31,127 nucleotides of DNA from NCBI GenBank assembly GCA_019918135.1, contig WBZZ01006827.1, forward strand, positions 195,001-226,127, given 5' to 3'. A model generated the notes under the pieces. It did not search any database. It was not told the origin of the DNA and was given only the letters and a program-made list of their open reading frames with translations. The position numbers and the translations under genes were made by a program. Every line of letters starts with the position of its first letter. Position 1 is the stretch's first letter. Below are positions 8,195-16,699 of this stretch, piece by piece. This stretch comes from Paulinella micropora (lineage: Eukaryota > Cercozoa > Imbricatea > Euglyphida > Paulinellidae).

Positions 8195-10471
8195 ATGTCC
8201 GCCCCCGCCAGCCCCAAGAGGCGCAGACTGTCAGAGCCGCCGCCGCTGGAAAAACCCGGCCCGTCCGCGCTCGACCGCGCGTTGGCAGCGCACAAGCTGC
8301 CGCTGTCGCTGCCCGGCCACCCCAGGAGCTTCGCGCCGTCGGTGGTGCACGTGAGCGGCGCGCAGCCCTTGCACTTCAAGTGCCTGATCTGTCTGCAACA
8401 GCTAACTTTTAGCGCAGAAGACCTCGTGGCAGGGCCCAAGGCGCACTGCCCCGGCTGGTCGCTGCTGCGCTGCCAGCTGGGCAGCTGGTCGGACTTCGAG
8501 TTCGAGGAAGTCAGGCACAGCCAAGACAAATGGCAAGTCAGGGGCACGTGCCGCCTGTGCAGCGCCGACTGTGGCTGGCAAACAGTAGACGAGTTCCGGG
8601 GGTGCACGTACTCTGCGCACTGCGGCGGCGAGGCAGGCAAGCTGCGCGCCGCGCTGCACGCAGAATGGCAGAAAGCCACGGCACACAGCGGCCAGGGCTT
8701 CCCGCCCGCGGTCGAGTGGCGGAGCACGCCGCCGTTCGAGAACGGGTTGCGGTTGTGGTGCCACGTGTGCAATAGCGACTGGGGCCCATCGCCGGCGGAA
8801 CTGTTGCAAGCCAACGGCAGGCACTGCGAGGAAGAGTGGTCCCTGCAGCGCTGCCGAGGCGCGAAGGCGTGGCCATACGTCGAGTTTCTGCAAGGGCCGC
8901 AAAAGCAGTGGCCCTCGGCGCCGGACCACACGGTGTCGTTCCGCTGCACCGTGTGCGGCGTGAGGCAAAAAGAGTACGTGGGGTCCTTCCGGGGCTGCCC
9001 CCTGTGCGGCGGCGTGTGGGCGCGGGCGCAAAGTTGCCTGGAGGCGGCGCTGGGCTCAGCGTTGCCGCCCGCGCGCGCGCTGGCGCCCGACGAGTACGCC
9101 GTGAAATGCGGCCCGCTCTGGGTGCGCAGCCAGAGTGCACCACCGCCGCCGCCGCCAGCGGCGGCGCCGCAGAGCCGCGACACCGCTCTGACGCTGCTGT
9201 GCACGTGCCAGCACGAATGGAAGACGACCGTGGGCGAAGTGCTGGCGCTGCTGCACAGCGGCCAGGCGCACTGCCACCAGGACGCGAAACTGTCACCTAG
9301 GCGCTGGGCAACGGCGGACGCCACGCGCGTGATAGAAGTGACGAACGTGCCGGGGGGCGCCTGGCTCAAGCTGCGGTGCCCGGCGGGGCACACACAGGAC
9401 GAGTTCTACGGGACGCCCGAGATTCGCGGCTGGCACGGCGGCGGCTGGCAGTACTGGACGTGCTGGCAGTGCCGGCTGGTGCGCGTGTTCGGCGGGGTCG
9501 ACGCGGTGTTTCTGTACCAGCAACGGCCCGCATGGAGGAGCGCCGAGGCGTGGGCCGGCCTGGCGGGCAAGCGGCTGGAGCTGGAGTGCGACCTGCCCTG
9601 CTACACCAGCCGTCCGCCAGCCGGCGCGGCGGCTTGCCTGAACTCGCTGTTGCAGGCCGCGAACGAGGTGGTGGCGTGCGGCGGCCGCCGCGACGCGCTG
9701 GACAAGCTGCAGGGCCTGATCGGGAAAGTGCGCATGCTGTCTATCCCGGCCGACGCACGCGACGTGGAGCGCGCCAAGACACTTATGAGGCTGCTGCAGC
9801 TCGTGCGCGAGAACAAGGGCACGACGATCCGCTTCGGCAAGTACCGCGGGCTCGGCTGGCTCGCCTTGCTGCGCGACCCAGTGAGCTGGGCCAGCGAGGC
9901 ACGGCGGCTGCCGCCGTTTTTGGGCGAAGCGCGCGGTCTCGCCGACTCGCTGGACTGGGCGCTGCCGCCCTTGTCGCCGCTGACGCAGGGCATTCGCGGC
10001 GACGACACGCGCTACAAGGCCAGGGACAAGCTGTGTCGCTGGTTGCGCGAGAGAACCAAGGGCGGCCGGCTGTCGTGGGGCCCGCTGCAGGCGTCGCACG
10101 AGTTTACGAACCAGCACCGGGGCGTGCTCGGCAGCTACCCGGCGGACGGCGCCTTGTGGCTGCCGTTGATCAAGCCCGCAGTGCTGGCGCCGTGGCGGCT
10201 CTCGGACTTTGATAACTTGGACGAGAGCCTCGGCCACGCGGCGCCCGGCGGCAGGCTTGACATCGTGGTTATAGGGGCCCAGGGGCCCTTGTTGGGCATT
10301 GTCTTGCGTTCGAAGTACGGGCCGGCGAAGCCACAGACAGTAGTGCGCGATTTCCCCGCGGGCTTCCAGCTGTTCGAGGTCGAGGTGGGTTGGATGTGCC
10401 AGCAGGGCCGCGCGCCCCCGGCACAGCTGCAGCTCTTGCAGCGCAGTCCGGCAGTACAGGCCCAGAGCTAA
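8195..10471 (+). CDS. Multi-zinc-module protein with ExoX-C-like GKY motif (758 aa)
   Basis: The N-terminus has a basic nuclear-localisation-like patch (PKRRR, residues 7-11). About five or six diverged Cys/His modules follow over residues 60-430 (pairs such as C63-x2-C66 with HC at 84-85, then CRLC, CHVC, CTVC...CPLC, CTC...HC and CPAGH...CWQC), spaced like the treble-clef or zinc-ribbon repeats (DUF723 style) of large DNA viruses and phages. Around residue 548, FGKYRG followed by DP and W matches the small domain found at the C-terminus of exonuclease X-type proteins. The last 100 residues (LDIVVIG..., FQLFEVEVGW) have a beta-rich pattern I cannot assign. A nuclear nucleic-acid-binding role is inferred; no complete nuclease active site is visible. 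ATG 8195 is preferred over the in-frame GTG at 8171. The frame is intact, unlike many neighbours. Confidence 0.8.
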   Translation: MSAPASPKRRRLSEPPPLEKPGPSALDRALAAHKLPLSLPGHPRSFAPSVVHVSGAQPLHFKCLICLQQLTFSAEDLVAGPKAHCPGWSLLRCQLGSWSDFEFEEVRHSQDKWQVRGTCRLCSADCGWQTVDEFRGCTYSAHCGGEAGKLRAALHAEWQKATAHSGQGFPPAVEWRSTPPFENGLRLWCHVCNSDWGPSPAELLQANGRHCEEEWSLQRCRGAKAWPYVEFLQGPQKQWPSAPDHTVSFRCTVCGVRQKEYVGSFRGCPLCGGVWARAQSCLEAALGSALPPARALAPDEYAVKCGPLWVRSQSAPPPPPPAAAPQSRDTALTLLCTCQHEWKTTVGEVLALLHSGQAHCHQDAKLSPRRWATADATRVIEVTNVPGGAWLKLRCPAGHTQDEFYGTPEIRGWHGGGWQYWTCWQCRLVRVFGGVDAVFLYQQRPAWRSAEAWAGLAGKRLELECDLPCYTSRPPAGAAACLNSLLQAANEVVACGGRRDALDKLQGLIGKVRMLSIPADARDVERAKTLMRLLQLVRENKGTTIRFGKYRGLGWLALLRDPVSWASEARRLPPFLGEARGLADSLDWALPPLSPLTQGIRGDDTRYKARDKLCRWLRERTKGGRLSWGPLQASHEFTNQHRGVLGSYPADGALWLPLIKPAVLAPWRLSDFDNLDESLGHAAPGGRLDIVVIGAQGPLLGIVLRSKYGPAKPQTVVRDFPAGFQLFEVEVGWMCQQGRAPPAQLQLLQRSPAVQAQS

Positions 10472-11903
10472 ACACTTCTTAAATGTTGGTTAAGATTTTT
10501 TTTTGGAAGAACACGAAAAAAAAACTCCGGATCCCGGTCGCACCCAAGGCGCGAAATGTACCTGCTACGGTTTGTGGCACCGCCGGGCCAATTTCTTGGT
10601 AATTTACGGACACTTGTATTTTGCAGGAAATTGCGGCACGCAAATAAAATTTTCTTTCGCAAAGGACATTTCGGCACTCACTGTGTAGCGACAGAAAAAT
10701 TTTCGGGAGGGCAAAGGCGGGAGGGGAATTTTTTGTGCACCTACAATTTTTTTCCCGCCCGCCCTCGGCTCCCGATTTTTTTTCTCTAAATGTCTCCAAT
10801 TGCCGAAATGTCCTTTGCAAATTTTTTTTTTTCATAAATGTTCATAATGCGGTGAATTTCGCGCCAAAGGTGAAAGATGCCGCAGTTTGTGGACACTTCA
10901 GATCGACCGCAAAATGCGGCACCACAATAAAAATTTTTTTCATGAAGGACATTTCGGCAATAAATAATTAGCTACAGAAAAATTTTCGGGAGACGAGGGC
11001 GGGCGGGGAAAAAATTAAAGGTGCAAAAAATTCCCCGCCCGCCAATCTCTCCCGAAAAATTTTCTCTAGCTAAATTTCCAGTGCCGAAATGTCCTTTGCA
11101 AAAAATTTTTTTTCATTGGTTTCATAATGCGGTGAATTTCGCGACACCTGTGAAAAACGCCGCAATTTGTGGACACTTCAGATCGACCGCAAAATGCGGC
11201 ACCACAATAAAAATTTTTTTCATGAAGGACATTTCGGCAATAAATAATTAGCTACAGAAAAATTTTCGGGAGCCAAAGGAGGGAGGGAAATTTTTTGTGC
11301 ACCTTAAATTTTTTCCCCGCCCGCCCTCGGCTCCCGAAATTTTTTCTCTAAATGTCTCCAATTGCCGAAATGTCCTTTGCAAAAAATTTTTTTTTTTCAT
11401 ACATGTTCATAATGCGGTGAATTTCGCGACATTTGTGAAAAACGCCGCATTTTGTGGACATTCCTGATAGACAGCAAATTGCGGCACGCAAATAATTTCT
11501 TTTTCGCAAAGGACATTTCGGCACATTTTTTAGCGACAGAAAAAAATTTGGGAGGCGAGTGCGGGCGGGGAATTTTTTTGCACCTTCAATTTTTTTCCCC
11601 TCCCGCCCTCGGCTCCCGAATCTTTTTCTCTAAATGTCTCCAATTACCGAAATGTCCTTTGCAAAAAATTTTTTTTGTCACTAGTTTCATAATGCGGTGA
11701 ATTTGGCGCCAAAGGTGAAAGATTCCGGAAGTTACGGACATGCCGCAAAATGCGGCACGCAAATAAATTTTTTTTCGGTCTCCAAGGTTTCATAATCCGG
11801 TGAATTTCGCGCCAAAGGTCGGAAAACGGTGTTTAGTAAGAAAGCGGCCACCTCCTTTCTAGCCTGCAATGTGCGCTGCACACAAAAAGTCTTTTACTTG
11901 TGT
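10472..11903. repeat. Array of ~280-bp palindromic AT-rich repeats
   Basis: The landmark CATAATGCGGTGAATTTC recurs at about 10843, 11123, 11408 and 11688 (period 280-285 bp), with a shortened unit from 11791. An earlier, more diverged unit begins near 10563. Inside each full unit, a left arm containing AAAGGACATTTCGGCA, then GAAAAATTTTCGGGAG and a GGCGGG block, is mirrored by CCCGCC, CTCCCGAAAAATTTTCTCT and TGCCGAAATGTCCTTTG. Each unit could thus fold into a hairpin with ~75-90-nt arms. Short frames encoding peptides such as IKIFFMKDISAINN are repeat artefacts. The array may be a satellite, an origin-like element or a family of mobile palindromes. Confidence 0.85.
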
Positions 11904-12161
11904 CTAATCGCTGTCGTCCTCTAGCCTGCAGTCGCAGTATGGACATCTAGTAGTTGAACCCTGGATCGTACATTCCGCTAGTCCGTCTGTAATCGTCTTG
12001 AGCAGCGACGAGTGCTCGTGCTGTGTTTGCATCTGGGACCCCTCACAGTCGTGCGGCTTGGCCTGGCAAGGAGCGGAACAAAACTTCTTTTCGCAGCAAG
12101 GGTTACGCCCTAAGTCCACGGGGTTGCCACATTGCGCAGCGTCACAGGTGTAGCTTGCCAT
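11904..12161 (-). CDS. AN1-like small zinc finger protein (85 aa)
   Basis: The protein starts MASYTCDAAQCGNPVDLGRN and has C6, C11, C22, C23, C28, C32 and the PHDC segment (H38, C40). This order resembles an AN1 finger (C..C, CxxKFC, ..HDC), although the first conserved His of AN1 is replaced by Cys. The tail has a further CPYCDC motif and an acidic end. AN1 fingers bind zinc and occur in ubiquitin- and stress-linked proteins, so a regulatory host-interaction role is possible. The frame stays open upstream of this ATG through GC-rich sequence, but the A/T-rich leader (AATTAAGAAAAAGTACT) directly before ATG 12161 makes this start most likely. It is downstream of the palindromic array, which lies beyond its 3' end. 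Confidence 0.7.
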   Translation of the reverse strand: MASYTCDAAQCGNPVDLGRNPCCEKKFCSAPCQAKPHDCEGSQMQTQHEHSSLLKTITDGLAECTIQGSTTRCPYCDCRLEDDSD

Positions 12162-12176
12162 AGTACTTTTTCTTAA

Positions 12177-12638
12177 TTGAAAAAAAGGGCCCGGCGCCAC
12201 GAGTCGGCGGCGTGCCTCGAGGACGTCGGCGGGCCGTCCTTCTGCGTCTGCCCCCGGGACGGCCTGGGCGTATGCCTGCGGGCCGAGAACAGCACCTGCC
12301 GCTGTTACAGCGAACGCCACCCGGAGCTGGCAGAGCGCGCGAGAACGTGCGGGGCCAGCACGCGCAGCCGGCTGGTGCGGAGCCAGGCCGGCGCCTGGCG
12401 CTGTGAGTGCCTGGCCGGGTTCGAGTACGCCGCGCCCGCCGACGGCTGTGTCCCGCTGCCCGCCGGCCCGGCCCCCAGCCCGACCCCGCCAGGCCCGGCC
12501 GGCGGCAGTGCCAGCGGCACCCCGCCTCCGGGCGCCACCCCTAGCCCCTGCGGCGGCCCGGCCCCGCTGGCGGGTTGGCAGCTCCTGCTGCCCAGGCACC
12601 TGTGGCCAAGCGCCTCGCCCGCCGCGTGCCAGGCCTGA
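12177..12638 (+). pseudogene. EGF-like Cys-rich secreted protein remnant lacking its start
   Basis: The frame is open from just after a stop at 12174 and contains no ATG; it begins at a TTG. Residues ~13-90 hold ten closely spaced cysteines (CLED, FCVCP, VCL, CRCY, TCG, WRCECLAGFEY, DGCVP) in the style of EGF-like or calcium-binding EGF modules, plus an NST sequon, followed by a Pro/Gly-rich stalk (PAPSPTPPGP) and a short tail. Such a protein needs a signal peptide, yet the sequence directly upstream is the leader of the opposite-strand AN1-like gene. The 5' end seems to have been lost, or joined here by rearrangement. An ATTAAA hexamer at 12866 may be its old poly(A) signal. A missing upstream exon is the alternative. 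Confidence 0.5.
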
Positions 12639-12894
12639 AACACCCGGCCCCGCACCAGCCGGAGGAGGAGGCCTCGGGGCGAGCGGACAGGGCCTGCTCT
12701 GGCCCTCTCCTGACCCACCAACGGCGGGGGAAGGAAGAGGCGGGGAAGGGAGGGGAGAAGAAGGCGTAGCTCACCACACTCGACGGCGCTAGCAAAGTAG
12801 CAAAGCTTCGACTGCCCCCCCCCCCCCCCCCGCAACCCCTTCCTTCCTGTCCCCTCCTTGCCAGGATTAAAGGAGCTCGCAACCTCGCAGCAGG

Positions 12895-13913
12895 ATGTCA
12901 AGCCCCGGCAGCAAGCCGCAGGCCTACGGCCAATGTGGGATTGAGTCTCTGCTGGCCCAGCACCGAGACGCGTACACTGCCACGGGAATCGTGTCTATAG
13001 TCTTGGCCGAAAAGAAAGACTCGACGCGCGTAGTTCTGATCGGAGAGCGCCATGTTGACCACGACGAAGTGTTGACAGGCGCACAAAAGGCCGCGGTCGC
13101 CGAGTTGTTAAAAGCGCTGGTGAAATGGTCACAACGGGGCAGTACTAAGCAGTGGACGTGATCTACGAACAGTCGGATGCCAACATACAGTTGCGGTCGC
13201 AGACAATTGATCTGTCAAGCCCCGAGTTCAGCGACGTTCCCTTCTGCCTTGACGCAGGCCTTTGTAGTCTGACAGCCTCCGTCGCCAAAATGCCCAGATT
13301 CTCGTCCGCGGGTCTACAGCTAACCAGGGGATTCGCTAAAGCAGAGCAGGCGAGCTTGCTACCTGGTGACGCTCGGTACCTGGCCAAGACGTACCAAACT
13401 ACGAATGGTGCTGAAGAAGCCAAGACGTTCACCTGCTTCCATAGCTTGGGCAATATACCAGTTAGATTGTTTAACCCCCGGGCAAGGCAAGATTCCCTGG
13501 CTATGCTCGAGTATTGGGAACAATGGACAGGCGGCGTTGAGCCCCGACATTCTCCGGAAGACCTGGCAGCGACAGCGATGGTCGCACGCGGCGAATTCAG
13601 ACATTCCGTAGAAGCCTGGGCCGAGGCGTTGCAAAACCTCGAGCAGAGAGAACGAGTCCGCCTACTGACAAGTCTGCACCGGGCCGCGGCAGATCTAAAG
13701 CAAAAAGCAACCAAGGCTAGGGACGCAGATACTTTGTACCTGGAGGTGTGCAATCTGGTCCTGGAGGTCTATACCGCGGCGTCCGTGCTGCGGTGCAAGC
13801 AACCCGCGCTCGTCTATACGGGTGCTGAACACACCGGGTCCATCGTCAAGCTGTTGGAATCGAGTGGTCTGCTAACTGTGATCGACACGCTGCCAGTCCG
13901 GCGCCAAGAATGA
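12895..13913 (+). CDS. GExH-motif protein (TraB/EreA/ChaN-like candidate), frameshifted
   Basis: The first frame (12895-13161) has VVLIGERHVDHDE at residues ~46-58. The second frame (from about 13150 to 13913) continues with VIYEQSD and ends with PALVYTGAEHTGSIVKLLES. A GExH motif after a hydrophobic strand, and a late Y-x-G-x-x-H-T strand-helix, recall the TraB/EreA/ChaN-like superfamily, in which these residues bind metal or catalyse hydrolysis. The match is motif-level only. The frames join by a -1 change near 13150, giving about 339 residues in one protein. An ATTAAA signal lies at 14047, 134 bp after the stop. No signal peptide is present, so it is probably cytosolic. The function is unknown. 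Confidence 0.65.
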
Positions 13914-14046
13914 GTATCCGGGTGTGTCAGGGTGAGCCACGAGTGAGCCACGAGTAGTCGCGCGGGAGGCCAGCTGTCGGCCGCGGGCCCGGCGTGCCAG
14001 TGTCCACCAGCCGTGGCCGGCTCGACCCCGAGGCTTGGCAGCTCTT

Positions 14047-14052
14047 ATTAAA
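14047..14052 (+). terminator. ATTAAA poly(A)-like signal after the GExH gene
   Basis: The hexamer ATTAAA lies 134 bp after the stop at 13913, in otherwise GC-rich DNA. Similar hexamers follow other genes in the window. Confidence 0.4.
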
Positions 14053-14096
14053 CCCAGTCAATTTGCGCCGTGGTGCTACACTTGGGTACAGAATTT

Positions 14097-14102
14097 TTTA
14101 AT
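14097..14102 (-). terminator. ATTAAA poly(A)-like signal of the discoidin/fibre gene
   Basis: On the minus strand, ATTAAA occurs 27 bp beyond the TAG at 14129, within an A/T-rich patch between two convergent genes. Confidence 0.45.
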
Positions 14103-14128
14103 CAAACCTGGGCAGGGCCGCGCCGGCA

Positions 14129-15844
14129 CTAGGCGGCGAGTTCGGTGATGGTCGCCAAGGTCTGTCGGCCGGGGGCCGTCATGTAGCTGTTGGCGCCCTG
14201 CGTGGTGCCGTTCACCTGCAGCCACACGCACCACCCGGCCTGCACATCGAGTACGCCCGCGAGACTGAGCGAAGTGCCGTCCCCCCAGGCGGTGGCGCCG
14301 TCCCCGCGAGCACTCGCGGCTAGCCAGCCCGGCCCCTGGTAGAACGAGGGGTCAGGCGGGCCGGCCCAGTCCGAGAGACCAAAGCCCGCCTCAAACGCGA
14401 AGCCGCCCGGGTTGACGGGGTTCCGCAGCGCCAGCTGCGCCGTCAGCAGCCAGCGCCTGGTTGTTCCCCACGCGTTGCACCACCTCGTGTAATTGCCCGC
14501 CGACCAGGTAGAGTAGGTGATGCGCCCCGCGGTCGGGGCCACGAGCGGCGTGTCACTGACGAGCACCCCAGCCGCCACGCCGGGCGTGAAGGTTTGGACA
14601 GCCGTGGACCCCCACTGGCCGGCAGTGAAGGTGACCGCGTCGATGGCCCCCGCGCTGTCGAGCTGCAGCAGCCGCGCCTGTGGGGGCAGCGACGAAGGCA
14701 GCAGCAGGTTGACACCGCCGCGGCTCGCGATCGTGCTCGAACCCACGCGCAACAGCTGCTGGCTCTGCGCGATAGCGTAGTCGACGTACGCCCTGTTGAC
14801 GACGCGCGTGGGCTCGGACGGCCACGCTATTTCTTCCCAATCAAAACGCACTTGCTTGATCAGACAAGGGTGCTTCAGCGTCGGAAATCCAGTCAAGACC
14901 GCGTTAGCGACAAAAATAGTCGGCACGAGCAACTCCACGTATCGAGCGGTGGCCGCGGTGGCGGGCTGCAGTGCATACCAGTACGCCGTGCTGCCAATCC
15001 ACGTGTACGCGCTATCCTGTGCATGCCACACACTCCAGTCGACGCCATTGGATGACGTGGCGGCGTACCAAGTGGTGGGCGCACCGTAAAAATCCGGGCC
15101 CCCACTAATGAGTCTAACTTCTGCTTTGAGGTAGTAACGCCGAAGTAGCACGGTCCGTCCAAAGTCGAGGCGGAGCCACTCGCCGGTGTAGTTGGTGCCA
15201 GACTCTGAGTACAGCCTCGTGGCGTTGGACGAGTAGCCCAGTGACCTGTTCCAGACTAGTGCCGAGGACCAGTAGTTTTCGATCGGGGCGCCCGTCACGA
15301 CGTGCCACGTGGTGCCGAAAGCCCCGAACGCGTCTCCGTCCCGCGTAGCCTTGCCCGTGAAGGTGGTGCCGGTAGTGACAGTCGCAGAGGACGCGGACGC
15401 GACGAGCGGGGCGGGGGCCGTGTTGTTGGTCATGTGCAGGCTCGCGTTCACAAACACCGTCTGGTTCGGCAGGGAGGCCGGGAGCGGCAGGCTGTGCGCG
15501 TCCAGGGCATTGACGTGGGCCAGCAGTGCGGCCACGGTGGCGGCGCCCAGCTGGGCCGCCGTCACTTGGTGCGGGTTGTTGTAGTCGGCCAGGTGCGTCG
15601 GGCACACGCTCTGGCAGTCGGGCGGCGGTGGAGTGTGCGCGCTCAGGTTGTTGACGTGGGCCAGCAGCGCCCCCACGGTGGCGGCGCCCAGCTGGGCCGC
15701 GGACACTTGGTGCGGGTTGTTGTAGTCGGCCAGGTGCGCCGGGCACACGCTCTGGCAGTCGGGAAGGTACGGGCACAGCGCGCTGCACCGGAGCGCCAGC
15801 AGCAGCAGCCACCAGGGCCACCAGGCTAAGCTCGTTGGTGGCAT
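14129..15844 (-). CDS. Secreted fibre-like protein with NPHQV repeats and a discoidin (F5/8-C) domain (571 aa)
   Basis: The start MPPTSLAWWPWWLLLLALRC is a strong signal peptide. Residues 30-118 hold two copies of a 47-residue repeat (DCQSVCP.HLADYNNPHQV then AAQLGAATV.ALLAHVN). The NPHQVTAAQLG core is typical of phage and giant-virus fibre or spike proteins, where it forms trimeric shafts; two Cys per repeat could cross-link subunits. Residues ~165-315 look like an F5/8 type C (discoidin) beta-sandwich (NYWSSALVWN, EWLRLDFGR, RRYYLKAEV, RYVELLV), a carbohydrate- or lipid-binding fold. The C-terminal ~120 residues are beta-rich, possibly a C1q/TNF-like or knob domain. Many N-glycosylation sequons are present. 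It is probably a virion-surface or secreted adhesion protein (inference). The in-frame ATG at 15844 is chosen because it places the signal peptide; the frame is also open upstream, but without domain signal. Confidence 0.85.
   Translation of the reverse strand: MPPTSLAWWPWWLLLLALRCSALCPYLPDCQSVCPAHLADYNNPHQVSAAQLGAATVGALLAHVNNLSAHTPPPPDCQSVCPTHLADYNNPHQVTAAQLGAATVAALLAHVNALDAHSLPLPASLPNQTVFVNASLHMTNNTAPAPLVASASSATVTTGTTFTGKATRDGDAFGAFGTTWHVVTGAPIENYWSSALVWNRSLGYSSNATRLYSESGTNYTGEWLRLDFGRTVLLRRYYLKAEVRLISGGPDFYGAPTTWYAATSSNGVDWSVWHAQDSAYTWIGSTAYWYALQPATAATARYVELLVPTIFVANAVLTGFPTLKHPCLIKQVRFDWEEIAWPSEPTRVVNRAYVDYAIAQSQQLLRVGSSTIASRGGVNLLLPSSLPPQARLLQLDSAGAIDAVTFTAGQWGSTAVQTFTPGVAAGVLVSDTPLVAPTAGRITYSTWSAGNYTRWCNAWGTTRRWLLTAQLALRNPVNPGGFAFEAGFGLSDWAGPPDPSFYQGPGWLAASARGDGATAWGDGTSLSLAGVLDVQAGWCVWLQVNGTTQGANSYMTAPGRQTLATITELAA
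15481..15765. repeat. 141-bp in-frame tandem repeat inside the fibre gene
   Basis: Two copies of a 141-bp unit encode the 47-residue Cys/NPHQV repeats of the fibre-like protein. The copies differ by scattered substitutions but keep the frame, as expected for a shaft-forming repeat. Confidence 0.8.
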
Positions 15845-16163
15845 GGCTAGTGCTTGGTCGGGGTGTGCTGTCCCTGGCCACCAAATTTTAGGCTGGCTTT
15901 TCTGCAAAGGGCGGCTCGCGACGCGCACAACCAGCCCAGGCGGCGGCGGCGGGGAGGCGGCGGCGGCGCCGCTTCCTTCCCCTGCCCGGCCCCCCCCCCT
16001 CCCCTCCTCCCCCTCGCCTCCCTGCCCGGCACCCTCGGGCCTGGGCCACGCCGGCGCGGGCAGCCAGGCGGCCCCGCTATCCACGCCCCCCCCTCCCGGC
16101 ACTGGCGCCACTCCCGGCGTCGTCGTCGTCCCACGGGCACCCCGCACAGAAAAGCTCTCGCTC
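15845..16163. promoter_or_regulatory. Divergent promoter spacer
   Basis: This stretch lies between the starts of the fibre gene (minus) and the Cys-rich gene (plus). The only A/T-rich patch is CCAAATTTTAGG at about 15880-15891, roughly 40 bp before the fibre start, and it is the best promoter candidate. The rest consists of G/C runs and trinucleotide-like GGC repeats. Confidence 0.35.
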
Positions 16164-16598
16164 ATGTCGGTGGCCGACCAGGCAGGGGGCGCCGCGGAGC
16201 AGACCAGACAAGTGCAGTGCGCCGCGTGCACGGGGGCCTGTGTCGTGCTAGCCTCGGCGCTAGAGGTGTGCTCGCAGTGCCGGCGAGCGGAGCTGTACCT
16301 CTGCCCGCACAAGGGGTGCTTTGCCGACGTGTGCTTCGAGTGTGGCCTGCTGACACGGCCGCACGTCTGCCTCTCGAAATGCCTCACCGGGTGTATAGCC
16401 GGGCCGCCGGGCCCGGCGCGGCGCTGGCAGGGTTGGCGAGGAGCGCCCCGGCCCGCGCCGCCGGCCGCGCCACCAACCGCGCCGCCGGCCGGGGCGCCCG
16501 GCCTGCCCTGGTGGGTCCGCCAGGGCCCCGCGCGAGACCAGACCAGCTACCCAGAGGCGCGCTCCGCGCAGCTGCGACCTGCTAGCGCGGCCCCCTAG
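16164..16598 (+). CDS. Cys-rich zinc-binding protein with Pro/Ala-rich tail (144 aa)
   Basis: Residues 19-77 contain twelve Cys and a few His in paired spacing (C19-x2-C22, C36-x2-C39, C47-PHKG-C52, C57-x2-C60, H67, C69, C73, C77), compatible with a cross-brace zinc fold such as a B-box or RING variant, but not an exact match to either. The rest is Pro/Ala/Arg-rich and probably disordered. The frame is open back to an ATG at 15843 that overlaps the start of the opposite-strand fibre gene. That extension is Gly/Pro low-complexity, so ATG 16164 is preferred. With the fibre gene it forms a divergent pair sharing a ~320-bp GC-rich spacer. A regulatory or ubiquitin-linked role is only a guess. Confidence 0.6.
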   Translation: MSVADQAGGAAEQTRQVQCAACTGACVVLASALEVCSQCRRAELYLCPHKGCFADVCFECGLLTRPHVCLSKCLTGCIAGPPGPARRWQGWRGAPRPAPPAAPPTAPPAGAPGLPWWVRQGPARDQTSYPEARSAQLRPASAAP

Positions 16599-16699
16599 CG
16601 CGGCCCCCTAGCGCTCGTGCACACTCGCGAGCCGAGACTCCGCCCCCGGCGCGGGGAGGAAGGAGCCGACGCCCCCCCCCCAGTACCCTGGAGCGCACA

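Noticed and set aside
7855..9393. A 512-codon minus-strand frame
   Set aside because: It lies antisense to the zinc-module gene, which has ordered Cys/His motifs. High GC content leaves antisense frames open.
9293..10237. A 314-codon minus-strand frame
   Set aside because: It is antisense to the same zinc-module gene, with Arg/Gln/Pro-rich text and no domain signal.
10479..11700. Short frames with IKIFFMKDISAINN-like repeats
   Set aside because: The same peptide recurs because the DNA repeat recurs. The frames end at different points and are not conserved as proteins.
10472..11903. tRNA or other structured RNA genes in the palindromic array
   Set aside because: The hairpins are long, AT-rich and repeated; none shows a cloverleaf, anticodon arm or CCA-like end.
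15114..15884. A 256-codon minus-strand frame
   Set aside because: It is a shifted reading of the fibre-like gene with Arg/Pro-rich composition. The discoidin and NPHQV text lies in the other frame.
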